From: Cronobacter universalis NCTC 9529
Lineage (GTDB): Bacteria; Pseudomonadota; Gammaproteobacteria; Enterobacterales; Enterobacteriaceae
Assembly: GCF_001277175.1 (NCBI RefSeq)
Contig: NZ_CP012257.1
Location: 1-64,000, forward strand
Direction: 5' to 3'
DNA: 64,000 bases
Positions 31,050 to 40,865 of the stretch are shown here, one piece after another. Positions within the stretch are counted from its first letter, which is position 1; every line of letters starts with the position of its first letter. Made by a program: the position numbers and the translations under genes. The notes below the pieces were generated by a model. The model saw only the letters and a list, made by a program, of their open reading frames with translations, searched no databases and was not told where the DNA came from.

Positions 31050-34000
31050 ATGCTGAATATTCTCCTTTCAATAGTGACCAACCGCATCTTGTGGGGGTTC
31101 ATGGGCGTTACCGCGCTGTCGGCGGTCGTCTGGATGATAGGACCCCTGCTGTCTATCGTCGACAGCCGCCCGCTGGAGTCGGAAACCAACCGTATCATCA
31201 GCATTGCGCTTATCTACCTGATTTGGGTGCATAGCCACATCGTGCCGCGGCTCTACAACGCCTGGCTGAACCGCAAGCTGATGGACAAACTCAACGAAGG
31301 CAAGCCTGCGGAAGAGGGCGGCAGCGACCTCAAGCGCCTCGGCAATGACGATAAAGTGCTGGCGGACCGTTTCGACGAAGCGGCGCAAATCCTCAAAAAA
31401 GCGCATTTCAACGCCCCAGGCCAGCGCGGCCAGTGGACGCAGCGCTTCAGCACGCAATATCTCTATCAGCTTCCGTGGTATGTGATTATCGGCGCGCCGG
31501 GCTCCGGTAAAACGACGGCGCTGGTTAACTCCGGCCTGCAATTCCCGCTGGCGGATCGCTTTGGCAAAACGGCGCTGCGCGGCATCGGCGGCACCCGCAA
31601 CTGCGACTGGTGGTTCACTAACGAAGCGGTGCTGCTCGATACCGCCGGGCGTTACACCACGCAGGAGAGCGAACAGGCGCAGGACGCCGGTGAATGGTTA
31701 AGCTTTGTCGATCTGCTGCGTAAATATCGCCGCCGCCAGCCGATTAACGGCGTGATCATCACCATCAGCGTCTCTGATCTGCTGACCCAGTCGCCGGAAG
31801 CGACGCAACAACAGGCCGTTAACCTGCGTCAGCGTCTTGGCGAGCTGCATGAGCAACTCGGTATCCGCTTCCCGGTCTATGTGCTGGTCACCAAAGCCGA
31901 CCTGCTGAAAGGCTTTCGTTCTTACTTCGGGCGCTTCGATAAAGCGCAGCGCGACCAGATCTGGGGTTTCACCTTCCCGTGGGATCGCTCAAAACAGGCC
32001 GATTTCGACCTGTTAGCGGCATTTACTCAGGAATTCGCGCTGCTCCAGCAGCGTCTGGACGCGGGCCTGCCGGATACCCTGCTCGCGGAAAGCGACCCGA
32101 AAGCGCGCGCCGAGTGTTATCTGTTCCCGCAGGAGTTCGCGGCGCTGCGTCCGCTGCTCGCGGATTACCTCAGCACCGTTTTCGCCCGTTCCAACTTTGA
32201 AACCGAATTCTCGCCGCGCGGGATTTATCTCGCGAGCGGCACCCAGGAAGGGCTGCCGTTTGACCGCGTGATGGGCGAACTCAACCGCGCGCTGTCGCTG
32301 CCGTCCGGCGGCAAAGAGGGCGACAACTGGGATTCGGTGAGCAAAGAAGCGCCGATCCCCGGCGGCAAAGGACAGAGTTTCTTTATTAAAAACCTGCTCC
32401 AGAACGTGATTTTCCAGGAAGCGGGCATCGCCGGGCAGAACCGCTGGTGGGAGCTGCGCAACCGCGCGGTGTTGTGGTCTGGCTACGCGGCGCTCATAGC
32501 GCTGTTACTGGTGCTGGGCGGCCTGTGGCTGACGAGTTATGGCAATAACAAAGACTACCTGGCGGAAGTCGAAGGGAAAGTGCCGGGCGTCGAGCGCCAG
32601 AGCAAAGCGCTGCAAACCACCGCCGGGCGCGATCTCTTCAGTATGCTGCCGTTCTTTAACAGCCTGGTGGAGCTGCCGAAGAGTAAAGCGTTTGACCTGA
32701 ACTCGCCGCCGGTGACGTACCGCATGGGGCTTTATCGCGGCGATGACGTTAACGACGCTTCGCAGGCGCTCTACCAGAAAGCGCTTCAGGAGATGCTGAT
32801 GCCCGCCGTGGCGCAGCTCATCACCGGCTGGGTGCGTAACGACAACGGCAGCGACGTGGAGTACAGCTACGAAGCGCTGAAGGCGTACCAGATGCTCTAC
32901 CAGCCGAAGCACTACGACGGCAAATTCCTGCACTCGTGGGTAATGCTCAACCTTGAGCGCAACCTGCCGCAGAACGTCACCCAGGCGCAGCTTAACCAGC
33001 TCGAATGGCACCTGACGCAACTGCTGGAGCCGCAAATCCAGACCTCGCCCTACGCCAAAGATGAATCGCTGATTAGCCGCCAGCAGGCGATGATCAACCA
33101 GAAGCCGCTGTCGCTGCGCGTCTATGGCCGCCTCAAACGCTTGCTGGAGCGCGATGAAAACTTAAAGCCGGTGTCGCTCGCCACGCTGGGCGGCCCGCAG
33201 AGCGAACTGGTCTTTTCGCGTAAAAGCGGCAAGCCGGTCAGCGACGGCGTGCCGGGGCTCTACACCCCGAAAGGCTACTGGGAAAGCTTCAACGGCCAGA
33301 TTGATAACGTCACGGCTTCGCTGCATGACGACGATGCCTGGGTGCTGGGGCTGACCACCGCGCAGGAAGATAAAACGCAGACGGACAACGCGGTGCGCCA
33401 GCTCTATATGCGCGACTTTATCAGCCAGTGGGACAGCTACCTGGCGGATATTCAGCTTAACAACAGCGCCGACCTGAACCAGCGCATCAACACGGCCCGC
33501 GTGCTCTCCAGCAGCAACTCGCCGCTGCGCCGTCTGGTGCTGAACTTAAGCCAGGTGCTGACGCTCTCCCGCGCCGAGCCGCAGGCGGGCGAAGCGCAGG
33601 CGAAAGAGCAGGGCAACCGCGCGACCCGCACCCTGGAAGCGCTGTTCAGCGACCGTGAAAGCGGGGCGACCACCGCCGCCGCCGCGCCGCAGACGCCGGA
33701 ACAAGTGGTGACCGATCACTACGCGCCTATCATCGAACTGGCGCAGCCGCTGGAGAAAGGCGGCAAAGCTATCGTGTTTGATGACTTCATCAAGCAGATC
33801 GATGAACTCTACCGTTACCTGACCGCCGTGCAGGACGCCGCCAACAGCGGTATGCCGCCGCCGGGGGGCGAGGCGATCAGCCGCTTACAGGCGAGCGCCG
33901 GGCGTCTGCCGGGCGGGCTGCAAAATATGTTCAGCCGCATGGCGGTAGGGGCGAGCAGCGACACCCAGCAGCGTGAGCTGGAAAACGTCCGTAAGCGTAT

Positions 34001-34670
34001 CAGCGTGGAAGTCGGCAGCTTCTGCCGCCAGGCGATCGCGGGCCGTTATCCGCTGGTGCGCTCCGCCAGCAGCGAAGTAACGCCGGACGATTTGGCGCGC
34101 ATGTTCGCGCCGGGCACCGGGCTGATGGACAGTTTCTTTCGCGATAATCTGACGAATAAAGTGGATACCACCCAGCAGCGCTGGCGCTTCACGCCGGGCA
34201 TCGACGGCAAAACGCTGCCGGGCAGCGAAGGGGTGCTGCGTCCGTTCCAGCAGGCGCAATACATTCGCGACGCCTTCTTCGCCAACGGCGCGACCACGCC
34301 GTCTTATCGCGTGACGGTGCGCACCGTGCGGATGGATAACGACATCCTCACGCTGTCGCTCGACGTTGACGGCCAGCTTCTGCGTTACAGCCACGGCCCG
34401 CAGGCGGTCCAGCTGATGAGCTGGCCGGGCAGCGGCGGCACGAATCAGGTGCGTATGCAGCTCGGGCTTGCCAACGGCACCACCTCGACGCTGGTGACCA
34501 ACGGCGCGTGGGCGCTGAACCGCTTTTTCGATCGCGCCCGCATTGCGCCGGGTGCAGGAAGCCTGAGCCGCCAGGCGACGTTTTCGGTTGACGGACACAG
34601 CGTGACGCTGGAATTCACGCCGAACAGTATCCGCAACCCATTCCAGCTCCCTGGCTTCGCATGCCCTTAA
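31050..34670 (+). CDS. tssM: T6SS membrane protein TssM (IcmF)
   Basis: TssM spans inner membrane and periplasm and joins TssL to TssJ. The 1206-residue product has two N-terminal membrane segments (about 10-30 and 48-66), a cytoplasmic NTPase-like domain with Walker A GAPGSGKTT (about residues 147-155), a third span (about 472-495) and a long periplasmic part. An intact Walker A means it may hydrolyse ATP, as in some but not all systems. It starts 2 nt after tssL. Confidence 0.97.
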   Translation: MLNILLSIVTNRILWGFMGVTALSAVVWMIGPLLSIVDSRPLESETNRIISIALIYLIWVHSHIVPRLYNAWLNRKLMDKLNEGKPAEEGGSDLKRLGNDDKVLADRFDEAAQILKKAHFNAPGQRGQWTQRFSTQYLYQLPWYVIIGAPGSGKTTALVNSGLQFPLADRFGKTALRGIGGTRNCDWWFTNEAVLLDTAGRYTTQESEQAQDAGEWLSFVDLLRKYRRRQPINGVIITISVSDLLTQSPEATQQQAVNLRQRLGELHEQLGIRFPVYVLVTKADLLKGFRSYFGRFDKAQRDQIWGFTFPWDRSKQADFDLLAAFTQEFALLQQRLDAGLPDTLLAESDPKARAECYLFPQEFAALRPLLADYLSTVFARSNFETEFSPRGIYLASGTQEGLPFDRVMGELNRALSLPSGGKEGDNWDSVSKEAPIPGGKGQSFFIKNLLQNVIFQEAGIAGQNRWWELRNRAVLWSGYAALIALLLVLGGLWLTSYGNNKDYLAEVEGKVPGVERQSKALQTTAGRDLFSMLPFFNSLVELPKSKAFDLNSPPVTYRMGLYRGDDVNDASQALYQKALQEMLMPAVAQLITGWVRNDNGSDVEYSYEALKAYQMLYQPKHYDGKFLHSWVMLNLERNLPQNVTQAQLNQLEWHLTQLLEPQIQTSPYAKDESLISRQQAMINQKPLSLRVYGRLKRLLERDENLKPVSLATLGGPQSELVFSRKSGKPVSDGVPGLYTPKGYWESFNGQIDNVTASLHDDDAWVLGLTTAQEDKTQTDNAVRQLYMRDFISQWDSYLADIQLNNSADLNQRINTARVLSSSNSPLRRLVLNLSQVLTLSRAEPQAGEAQAKEQGNRATRTLEALFSDRESGATTAAAAPQTPEQVVTDHYAPIIELAQPLEKGGKAIVFDDFIKQIDELYRYLTAVQDAANSGMPPPGGEAISRLQASAGRLPGGLQNMFSRMAVGASSDTQQRELENVRKRISVEVGSFCRQAIAGRYPLVRSASSEVTPDDLARMFAPGTGLMDSFFRDNLTNKVDTTQQRWRFTPGIDGKTLPGSEGVLRPFQQAQYIRDAFFANGATTPSYRVTVRTVRMDNDILTLSLDVDGQLLRYSHGPQAVQLMSWPGSGGTNQVRMQLGLANGTTSTLVTNGAWALNRFFDRARIAPGAGSLSRQATFSVDGHSVTLEFTPNSIRNPFQLPGFACP

Positions 34671-34686
34671 CCGCAAGGAACGGATA

Positions 34687-35397
34687 ATGAGTCATTACCC
34701 TGCGATTAGCTGGTACGGGAAACTGCCCAGTGCCGGCGACTTTCTCCAGCGCCGTTTTCCCGATGCCCTGCAACGCCAGTGGTCGCACTGGTTTCAGGTA
34801 GGGCTGCTGAACTGGCAGAAAGAGGATGAACAGCGCGAGACGGGCAACCGGCAGTTTGCCAGCGCGCCGGTCTGGAATTTCGTGGTGCCGCCGATGCTCG
34901 GCAGTCAGCAGGTGCAGATGGGCTGCCTGATGCCGGGCCGCGACAGCGTAGGGCGTCAGTATCCGCTCGTCGCGACGGTGGCGTTCAGCCCCGCCGAGTG
35001 GACGCCGCAGCATCTGGCGATGGCCGAAGAGTGGTATCAGCAGCTTGGCCGCGTCCTGCATCACGCGGTGCGCAACGCGTTCTCCGCCGAACAGCTCGAC
35101 CAGGCGGTGCAGGCCGTTCCGTCGCCCGCGCTGCCGGCGCCCGAGAATCGCTCGGAAATTCTGGATGTCATTGGTTATCAGGAGTCGCCGGTGACGCTGA
35201 GCTGGCGTCAGGCGGCGGAGTGTTTCGACCCGCAGCGCCAGACCAGCTTCTGGTGGACCAATCGCAGCGACGGCTATCCGCTCTACACGCATGTGCACAG
35301 CGGCAATTTTACCGGGCAGCTCTTTTCGCTGTTGTTTGATCCGGCGGGCGGTGCGCGTCCGGGTCGCCACGGGCTTTACCCGCCCATGTTCGAATAA
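34687..35397 (+). CDS. tagF: T6SS-associated protein TagF
   Basis: TagF (ImpM type) is a cytoplasmic negative regulator of T6SS firing in systems where it has been studied, acting apart from or with the FHA protein. The 236-residue product starts with the family hallmark WYGKLPSAGDFLQRRFP and has GCLMPGRDSVGRQYPL. As tagH, pppA and ppkA are also present in this cluster, TagF and the phosphorylation pathway may act together here. Confidence 0.93.
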   Translation: MSHYPAISWYGKLPSAGDFLQRRFPDALQRQWSHWFQVGLLNWQKEDEQRETGNRQFASAPVWNFVVPPMLGSQQVQMGCLMPGRDSVGRQYPLVATVAFSPAEWTPQHLAMAEEWYQQLGRVLHHAVRNAFSAEQLDQAVQAVPSPALPAPENRSEILDVIGYQESPVTLSWRQAAECFDPQRQTSFWWTNRSDGYPLYTHVHSGNFTGQLFSLLFDPAGGARPGRHGLYPPMFE

Positions 35398-35406
35398 GGC
35401 AGTTCG

Positions 35407-36429
35407 ATGGATATTGAAACCCTTCTCGCTCCGGTGAGCCCGGAGCAGCCGTGCGGCGAAAACCTGGAGTACGACGCCGATTACCAGGCGATGGAACAGG
35501 CAAGCCAGGGCAAGGCGGAACAGCAGTTCGGCGACACCATTATTCCGGCAGAGCCGGCGGACTGGACTAAAGTTGAAAAGCTGGCCCTGTCGTTGCTTGA
35601 GCGCACCAAAGATCTGCGCGTCATGCTGGCGCTGACCCACGCGTGGGCCAAACGCCGCGGCCTGCCGGGCTATGCCGACGGGTTGCTGCTGATTCAGGAA
35701 GCGCTGACGCGCTACTGGGAGCCGCTCTATCCGCTGCTGGAAGAGTACGGCGAAAAAGATCCGTTCTACCGTATTAACGCGCTGGCGGGCCTTGGCGATA
35801 AATCCGCCCTGACCGGCACGCTGCGCACCGCCACGCTGCTGCGCAGCAACGGCGATGAAATTACGCTGCGCGACGCGCAGTCGTTGCTCGACAACAGCAA
35901 AAGCGAATGTCCGGGTTATCCGGGCGGCCGCCCGCGGCTGGTGGATGAACTCGCGCGCGGCGATCAGCCGGGCATCGAGGCGATAGTCCAGATCCACGCG
36001 CGTCTGGAAACGATCCGCACCATTCTGGTCAGCCACCTCGGTGAGAGCGGCGTGCCGGAGATGGAGCAGCTCCAGAAGCTGACGAGCATTGTGGCCCTGG
36101 CCTGCCAGAGCGGCGAAACCCAGGCGCCGCAGGATGCGCAAGACCCGCAGGCGCAGACCGATAACGCGCCTGCCGCCACGACGACCAGCGCCCCGGCGCG
36201 CGTGGTGGAGACCGACTGGCGCAACGTGCAACTGCAAACGCGCGACGACGCCCAGTTAATGCTTGAGAAAGTGAAGCAATATTTTGCCCGGCACGAGCCG
36301 AGCCACCCCGCGCCGCTGATGATTGAGCGCGTGCAGCGACTGATTGAAATGAATTTCATGGATCTTATTCGCGACCTGGCGCCCGACAGCGTGCATCAGG
36401 TGGAAAACATTATCGGACGCCGGGAATAA
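35407..36429 (+). CDS. tssA: T6SS assembly protein TssA
   Basis: TssA primes baseplate and sheath assembly, and some forms cap the growing tail. The 340-residue product carries the ImpA N-terminal domain (about 1-130, with VSPEQPCGENLEYDADY) followed by a Gln/Ala/Pro linker (about 238-265) and a C-terminal domain. At 340 residues it is a short form, more like TssA1 types than the long capping type; that distinction is inference. Confidence 0.92.
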   Translation: MDIETLLAPVSPEQPCGENLEYDADYQAMEQASQGKAEQQFGDTIIPAEPADWTKVEKLALSLLERTKDLRVMLALTHAWAKRRGLPGYADGLLLIQEALTRYWEPLYPLLEEYGEKDPFYRINALAGLGDKSALTGTLRTATLLRSNGDEITLRDAQSLLDNSKSECPGYPGGRPRLVDELARGDQPGIEAIVQIHARLETIRTILVSHLGESGVPEMEQLQKLTSIVALACQSGETQAPQDAQDPQAQTDNAPAATTTSAPARVVETDWRNVQLQTRDDAQLMLEKVKQYFARHEPSHPAPLMIERVQRLIEMNFMDLIRDLAPDSVHQVENIIGRRE

Positions 36430-36504
36430 CGGCGTTTCCCTTTACGGCGACAGGCATGAGGCCCGCCGCCCGAAATTCACCGCGCATCTTCGATGGAGAA
36501 CATC

Positions 36505-37029
36505 ATGCCAATGAGTAACAGTGGGCAGAAATTTATCGCCCGTAACCGCGCGCCGCGCGTGCAGATCGAGTACGACGTGGAAATCTACGGCGCGGAACGC
36601 AAAATTCAGCTTCCGTTTGTGATGGGCGTGTTTGCCGACCTGGTCGGGAAGCCGGTCGATCCGCAGCCTGCGGTGGACGAACGTAAATTCCTTGAAATTG
36701 ATATCGACAACTTCGACGAGCGTATGAAAGCGCTCAAGCCGCGCGTGGCGTTCCAGGTGGACAACACCCTGACCGGCGAAGGCAAACTGAATATCGATCT
36801 CACTTTCGACAGCATGGACGACTTCCTGCCGGACGCCGTCGCGCGTAAGGTCGAGCCGCTGAACAAGCTGCTGGAAGCCCGTACTCAGCTCTCTAACCTG
36901 CTGACCTACATGGACGGTAAAAACGGCGCCGAAGAGCTTATCGCGAAAGTGCTTCAGGACCCGACGCTGCTCAAATCGCTGAGCCAGATGCCGAAAGATG
37001 ACGATGGCACCAAAGGTAACGAGGAGTAA
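36505..37029 (+). CDS. tssB: T6SS sheath small subunit TssB
   Basis: TssB and TssC build the contractile sheath. The 174-residue product contains IARNRAPRVQIEYDVE and the PFVMGVFADL segment typical of VipA. I prefer the ATG at 36505, since GGAGA lies 5 nt before it; ATGs at 36493 and 36511 are alternatives. It is 3 nt before tssC. Confidence 0.96.
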   Translation: MPMSNSGQKFIARNRAPRVQIEYDVEIYGAERKIQLPFVMGVFADLVGKPVDPQPAVDERKFLEIDIDNFDERMKALKPRVAFQVDNTLTGEGKLNIDLTFDSMDDFLPDAVARKVEPLNKLLEARTQLSNLLTYMDGKNGAEELIAKVLQDPTLLKSLSQMPKDDDGTKGNEE

Positions 37030-37032
37030 TCG

Positions 37033-38532
37033 ATGAGCAATCCTTCTCAACAGCAAGAGCTGCAGTCGCAGCAGGCGTTCAGCCAGGATGAATTCAGCGC
37101 GCTGCTCAGCAAAGAGTTTCGCCCGAAAACCGACCAGGCCCGTTCGGCCGTCGAAAACGCGGTAAAAACCCTGGCCCAGCAGGCGCTGGAAAACACCGTC
37201 ACCTTCTCAAACGACACCTACCGCACCATCCAGAACCTGATTGCCGGTATCGACGAGAAGCTGTCTCAGCAGGTTAACCAGATTATTCACCACGACGAGT
37301 TCCAGAAGCTGGAAAGCGCCTGGCGTGGCCTGAACTATCTGGTCAACAACACTGAAACCGACGAGATGCTGAAAATCCGCTTTATGAGCATCTCCAAGCA
37401 GGAGCTGGGCCGCACCCTGAAACGCTTTAAGGGCGTGGGCTGGGACCAGAGCCCGATCTTCAAAAAAATCTACGAAGAAGAGTATGGCCAGTTCGGCGGC
37501 GAGCCGTTTGGCTGCCTGGTGGGCGACTACTACTTCGACCACAGCCCGCAGGATGTTGAACTGCTGAGCGAAATGGCGCGCATCGGCGCGGCGGCGCACT
37601 GCCCGTTCATCACCGGCACCGCGCCGAGCGTGATGCAGATGGAATCCTGGCAGGAGCTGGCGAACCCGCGCGACCTGACCAAAATCTTCCAGAACACCGA
37701 GTACGCCGCCTGGCGCAGCCTGCGCGAGTCGGAAGATGCGCGCTATCTGGGCCTCGTCATGCCGCGCTTCCTGTCGCGTCTGCCGTATGGCATTCGCACT
37801 AACCCGGTGGACAGCTTCGACTTCGAAGAAGAGACCGACGGCGCGAACCACAGCAACTACAACTGGGCCAACGCGGCCTACGCGATGGCGGCCAACATCA
37901 ACCGTTCCTTTAAAGAGTACGGCTGGTGCACCTCCATTCGCGGCGTGGAATCGGGCGGCGCGGTAGAAAATCTGCCGTGTCACACTTTCCCGAGCGACGA
38001 CGGCGGCGTGGACATGAAGTGCCCGACCGAAATCGCCATCAGCGACCGTCGCGAAGCGGAACTGGCGAAAAACGGCTTTATGCCGCTGATCCACCGCAAA
38101 AACTCCGACTTCGCCGCCTTTATCGGCGCGCAGTCGCTGCAAAAACCGGCGGAATACCACGACCCGGACGCCACCGCGAACGCCCGTCTGGCGGCCCGCC
38201 TGCCGTACCTGTTCGCCTGCTGCCGTTTCGCGCACTACCTCAAGTGCATCGTTCGCGACAAGATCGGTTCTTTCCGCGAGCGCGACGAGATGGAACGCTG
38301 GCTGAACGACTGGGTGATGAACTATGTGGACGGCGACCCGGCGAACTCCTCTCAGGAAACCAAATCCCGTAAGCCGCTGGCGGCAGCCGAGGTACAGGTT
38401 CAGGAGATCGAGGACAACCCAGGCTACTACGCCGCCAAGTTCTTCCTGCGTCCGCACTACCAGCTGGAAGGCCTGACCGTTTCTCTGCGTCTGGTCTCCA
38501 AACTGCCGTCGCTGAAGAGCAACGAGGCGTAA
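37033..38532 (+). CDS. tssC: T6SS sheath large subunit TssC
   Basis: The large sheath subunit (VipB), which carries the ClpV recognition site as part of the contracted sheath. The 499-residue product is highly conserved: HDEFQKLESAWRGLNYL, FGCLVGDYYFDHSPQD and the end LRLVSKLPSLKSNEA. It is followed by a terminator, so strongly expressed sheath genes may be partly uncoupled from the effector genes behind them. Confidence 0.98.
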   Translation: MSNPSQQQELQSQQAFSQDEFSALLSKEFRPKTDQARSAVENAVKTLAQQALENTVTFSNDTYRTIQNLIAGIDEKLSQQVNQIIHHDEFQKLESAWRGLNYLVNNTETDEMLKIRFMSISKQELGRTLKRFKGVGWDQSPIFKKIYEEEYGQFGGEPFGCLVGDYYFDHSPQDVELLSEMARIGAAAHCPFITGTAPSVMQMESWQELANPRDLTKIFQNTEYAAWRSLRESEDARYLGLVMPRFLSRLPYGIRTNPVDSFDFEEETDGANHSNYNWANAAYAMAANINRSFKEYGWCTSIRGVESGGAVENLPCHTFPSDDGGVDMKCPTEIAISDRREAELAKNGFMPLIHRKNSDFAAFIGAQSLQKPAEYHDPDATANARLAARLPYLFACCRFAHYLKCIVRDKIGSFRERDEMERWLNDWVMNYVDGDPANSSQETKSRKPLAAAEVQVQEIEDNPGYYAAKFFLRPHYQLEGLTVSLRLVSKLPSLKSNEA

Positions 38533-38541
38533 CGCTGCCTC

Positions 38542-38577
38542 AGGCCGTAAGGGCATTCCTTACGGCCTGCCACTTTT
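38542..38577 (+). terminator. Intrinsic terminator after tssC
   Basis: AGGCCGTAAGG (38542-38552) and CCTTACGGCCT (38558-38568) form a perfect 11-bp stem with a 5-nt loop, followed by GCCACTTTTT. Confidence 0.85.
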
Positions 38578-38598
38578 TCATACTCACAGGGATACGTG

Positions 38599-39018
38599 AT
38601 GAAAATACATCTTGCGCTGGCAAGCGCCCTGCTGGCGCTGTCGGCAATGTCCGCCGCCAGCACCAGGGTTTATGAATATCCGCGGGCAGAGGATTTGCCT
38701 GAGGACAGCACATCGGTATTCCCGCGCGATCCGGCGTTATTAACCGCGCAGGACAGCCGTATTAACGCCGCGCGTTTTTTTAACGCCTGGAGTAACAGGC
38801 AGAACGAGCGCGAGCGTATTAAAGCCGATATGTATTTCGTGGGCGTGATGGATGCCACCGAAGGAATATTGTGGTGTCCTGACAGACCGTTAAAACCCGG
38901 CTCGTTACGCAATATTGCTTACGACTATTTTTCTAAATCATCGCCTGAGCGGCTTAAAAACGCGCAAGCCAAAATGCTGATTATTGAAGCGTTAAAAGAA
39001 ATTTATGCCTGTAAGTAA
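38599..39018 (+). CDS. Rap1a-like T6SS immunity protein, first copy
   Basis: A 139-residue exported protein with signal peptide MKIHLALASALLALSAMSA. The mature part has NAWSNRQNERER, MYFVGVMDATEGILWC, then SSPERLKNAQAKMLIIEAL and ends ACK. The Gly, two Cys and the C-terminal helix match the Rap1a type of immunity protein, which in Serratia guards against Tae4 amidases in the periplasm. The gene at 39229 is its paralogue. No effector gene adjoins this copy, only a gene remnant. ATG at 38599, preceded by AGGGA. Confidence 0.75.
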   Translation: MKIHLALASALLALSAMSAASTRVYEYPRAEDLPEDSTSVFPRDPALLTAQDSRINAARFFNAWSNRQNERERIKADMYFVGVMDATEGILWCPDRPLKPGSLRNIAYDYFSKSSPERLKNAQAKMLIIEALKEIYACK

Positions 39019-39028
39019 ACGCTCATGA

Positions 39029-39172
39029 AAAACTGCTTTTTGTTTTTGCCAGAAAAGCACCGAGCTAACAATAAATGGTTTGCGCTTATATGGCGGCCCT
39101 GAACTGGATAAAGCGGCGAAAGCGGTATTGTTTGAAAATCCGGACCACACCTGGAATCAGGATAATCCATAA
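39029..39172 (+). pseudogene. Remnant of an unidentified gene (C-terminal piece)
   Basis: An open frame without a start codon reads TELTINGLRLYGGPELDK, then AAKAVLFENPDHTWNQDNP and a TAA at 39170-39172. The composition is that of real coding DNA, and there is no ATG or ribosome binding site in frame, so it looks like the tail of a lost gene between two immunity genes. A frame starting ATG at 39025 is different, short and not credible. I cannot name the parent family. Confidence 0.4.
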
Positions 39173-39228
39173 CGATTTCGCGATGTGCGGCGGTTATGAG
39201 TCTTCAGGAAAAGCAAATAAGGAAATTC

Positions 39229-39630
39229 ATGAAACATTCTGTTCTTATTCTGGCTTCAGTATTCAGCGCTGCGCTGTTAAGCGCGCCAGTCATGGCCGGC
39301 GATTGGGTGATTAATCCCGATGAGCATCAAAAAAATCGTCTTGATCCTAACCGGGGCAATGTGACAGGTGAGCAACTCTTAAACGCCTGGAACGACAGAG
39401 CAGATAAAGAGGCCTCGCTACAGGCGCAAATCTATTTGCTCGGTCTGTTTGATTCGACGGAAGGAATGGGCTGGTGCAAAAGTAAAACAACGATGCCATC
39501 AACGCTTCGCGAATGGACGTACGGGTACTTTAAAAAGCTACCGCCAGAACGACTTAAAGAGAAAGCCAGCGTCCTGATGCTTGAAGCGCTTAAACATGAT
39601 TTCCCCTGTCAAAAGGAATCTGACAAATGA
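39229..39630 (+). CDS. Rap1a-like immunity protein, partner of Tae4
   Basis: A 133-residue exported protein: signal peptide MKHSVLILASVFSAALLSA ending PVMA, then NAWNDRADKEASLQAQIYLLG, DSTEGMGWC, PPERLKEKASVLMLEAL and FPC. It is a clear paralogue of the gene at 38599. The ATG is preceded by AAGGAAA. Its stop overlaps the tae4 start (ATGA), so toxin and immunity are co-translated, which makes it the most likely antidote for the amidase. Protection would take place in the periplasm. Confidence 0.82.
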   Translation: MKHSVLILASVFSAALLSAPVMAGDWVINPDEHQKNRLDPNRGNVTGEQLLNAWNDRADKEASLQAQIYLLGLFDSTEGMGWCKSKTTMPSTLREWTYGYFKKLPPERLKEKASVLMLEALKHDFPCQKESDK

Positions 39631-40121
39631 GACCGTTATATCAGCAGTTAAAAATGAATCATTACTCATCTACAGATGGAAGCGCAGACTTTGTAGATGC
39701 CCGTGATGTATACGCTGAGATTGGTTACGATTACGATGACATCATAAAAGTAAATCAAGCGTTCAAAAATACATGCGCGGTAAGAATGAGCCTGGCGCTG
39801 TTGAAGTGTAATGTACCTTTTGATGGTCGATTCATTATTAAAGCCGGAGCTTATAAAGGCAGAAAAATTGAATCCGGTGCAAAATTACTGGCCGACCAGC
39901 TTTACAAATCATCCGCCTTCGGTAAAGCAGAGATTTACACCGATCGTCGAAGCGGGGGACAAGCGTTAAGGAATCGCAGAGGCGTTGTTTTCTTTAATGT
40001 TGTTAATGGTTATGGCGGTGGTCATATCGATTTACTGGAACCGGAAGGCAATAACGCCTTTACTTGTCACTCTATGTGCCTGCCCGACTGCAAAGAAATA
40101 TGGTTTTGGGAGTTAAAATAA
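39627..40121 (+). CDS. tae4: T6SS amidase effector Tae4
   Basis: Tae4 enzymes cut peptidoglycan peptide stems (the gamma-D-glutamyl to diaminopimelate bond) in rival cells. The 164-residue product has no signal peptide, as for Hcp-carried cargo. The catalytic Cys is Cys50 in NTCAVRMSLAL and the His is His133 in GYGGGHIDLLE, the NlpC/P60-like dyad of the family. Cys147, Cys151 and Cys155 near the C-terminus could form a disulfide. It overlaps its immunity gene by 4 nt and lies just before hcp. Base composition is lower in GC than the tss genes. Confidence 0.88.
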   Translation: MRPLYQQLKMNHYSSTDGSADFVDARDVYAEIGYDYDDIIKVNQAFKNTCAVRMSLALLKCNVPFDGRFIIKAGAYKGRKIESGAKLLADQLYKSSAFGKAEIYTDRRSGGQALRNRRGVVFFNVVNGYGGGHIDLLEPEGNNAFTCHSMCLPDCKEIWFWELK

Positions 40122-40378
40122 TTCCACCTGAGACCGGGTAATAATCTTTAAAAAATCATTTGACGCGTAACAACTGCGTTATATCAGCAGTAATAAATCA
40201 CCTATTTTAGCGGCTCGCGTTGGGCGGGCTGCTGAGATCGCCTGACGGAATAAACATGCTGTCAGGCTGAGAGGCAGAGGTAAAATATGGATGGTTTTAT
40301 TCAGCCCCATGCTTTCCTGTTTGCCATATTAAGCGCTTTTTCGAAAGCAATAATCGTCATTAACGAAGAGTAAATATT

Positions 40379-40861
40379 ATGGCTATTGATATGTTCCTGA
40401 AAGTAGACGGTGTAACCGGCGAATCTAAAGATTCCAACCACACCGGCTGGACCGACATCACCTCTTTTTCCTGGGGCGCATCCCAGCCGGGTAATATGAG
40501 CGTGGGCGGCGGCGGCGGTGCCGGTAAAGTGAATTTCAACGATCTGCACGTTAACGCGCTGATCGACAAATCCACCACCGCTATCCTGAAGCACTGCTCC
40601 AGCGGTAAGCACCTGACCAAAGTTGAGCTGTCTGTCTGCAAAGCGGGCGGCCAGCAGGTGGAATACACCCGTATCACTCTGGAAGATGTGCTGGTGACCT
40701 CCGTTCAGTACACCGGTGCTGACAACGGCGACACCGTTGGCGTTACTTATGCATTCCAGGCTGCGAAAGTGAAACAGCAGTACTGGGAGCAGACGGCGAC
40801 CGGCGGCAAAGGCGCAGAAACCAGCGCTGGCTGGAACATCAAAGAAAACAAAGAAGCGTAA
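40379..40861 (+). CDS. hcp: T6SS tube protein Hcp (TssD)
   Basis: Hcp hexamers stack into the inner tube and carry small effectors such as Tae4 in their lumen. The 160-residue product starts MAIDMFLKVDGVTGESKD and has SFSWGASQPGNMS, matching the Hcp1 family at its usual length. A 257-bp gap precedes it; I find no convincing promoter there, though separate high expression is usual for hcp. A stable hairpin follows. Confidence 0.97.
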   Translation: MAIDMFLKVDGVTGESKDSNHTGWTDITSFSWGASQPGNMSVGGGGGAGKVNFNDLHVNALIDKSTTAILKHCSSGKHLTKVELSVCKAGGQQVEYTRITLEDVLVTSVQYTGADNGDTVGVTYAFQAAKVKQQYWEQTATGGKGAETSAGWNIKENKEA

Positions 40862-40865
40862 TCGT

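Noticed and set aside
40122..40378. Possible promoter TTGACG ... TATATC before hcp
   Set aside because: The spacing is only 14 bp, too short for a sigma-70 promoter; a promoter is likely in this gap but I cannot place it.
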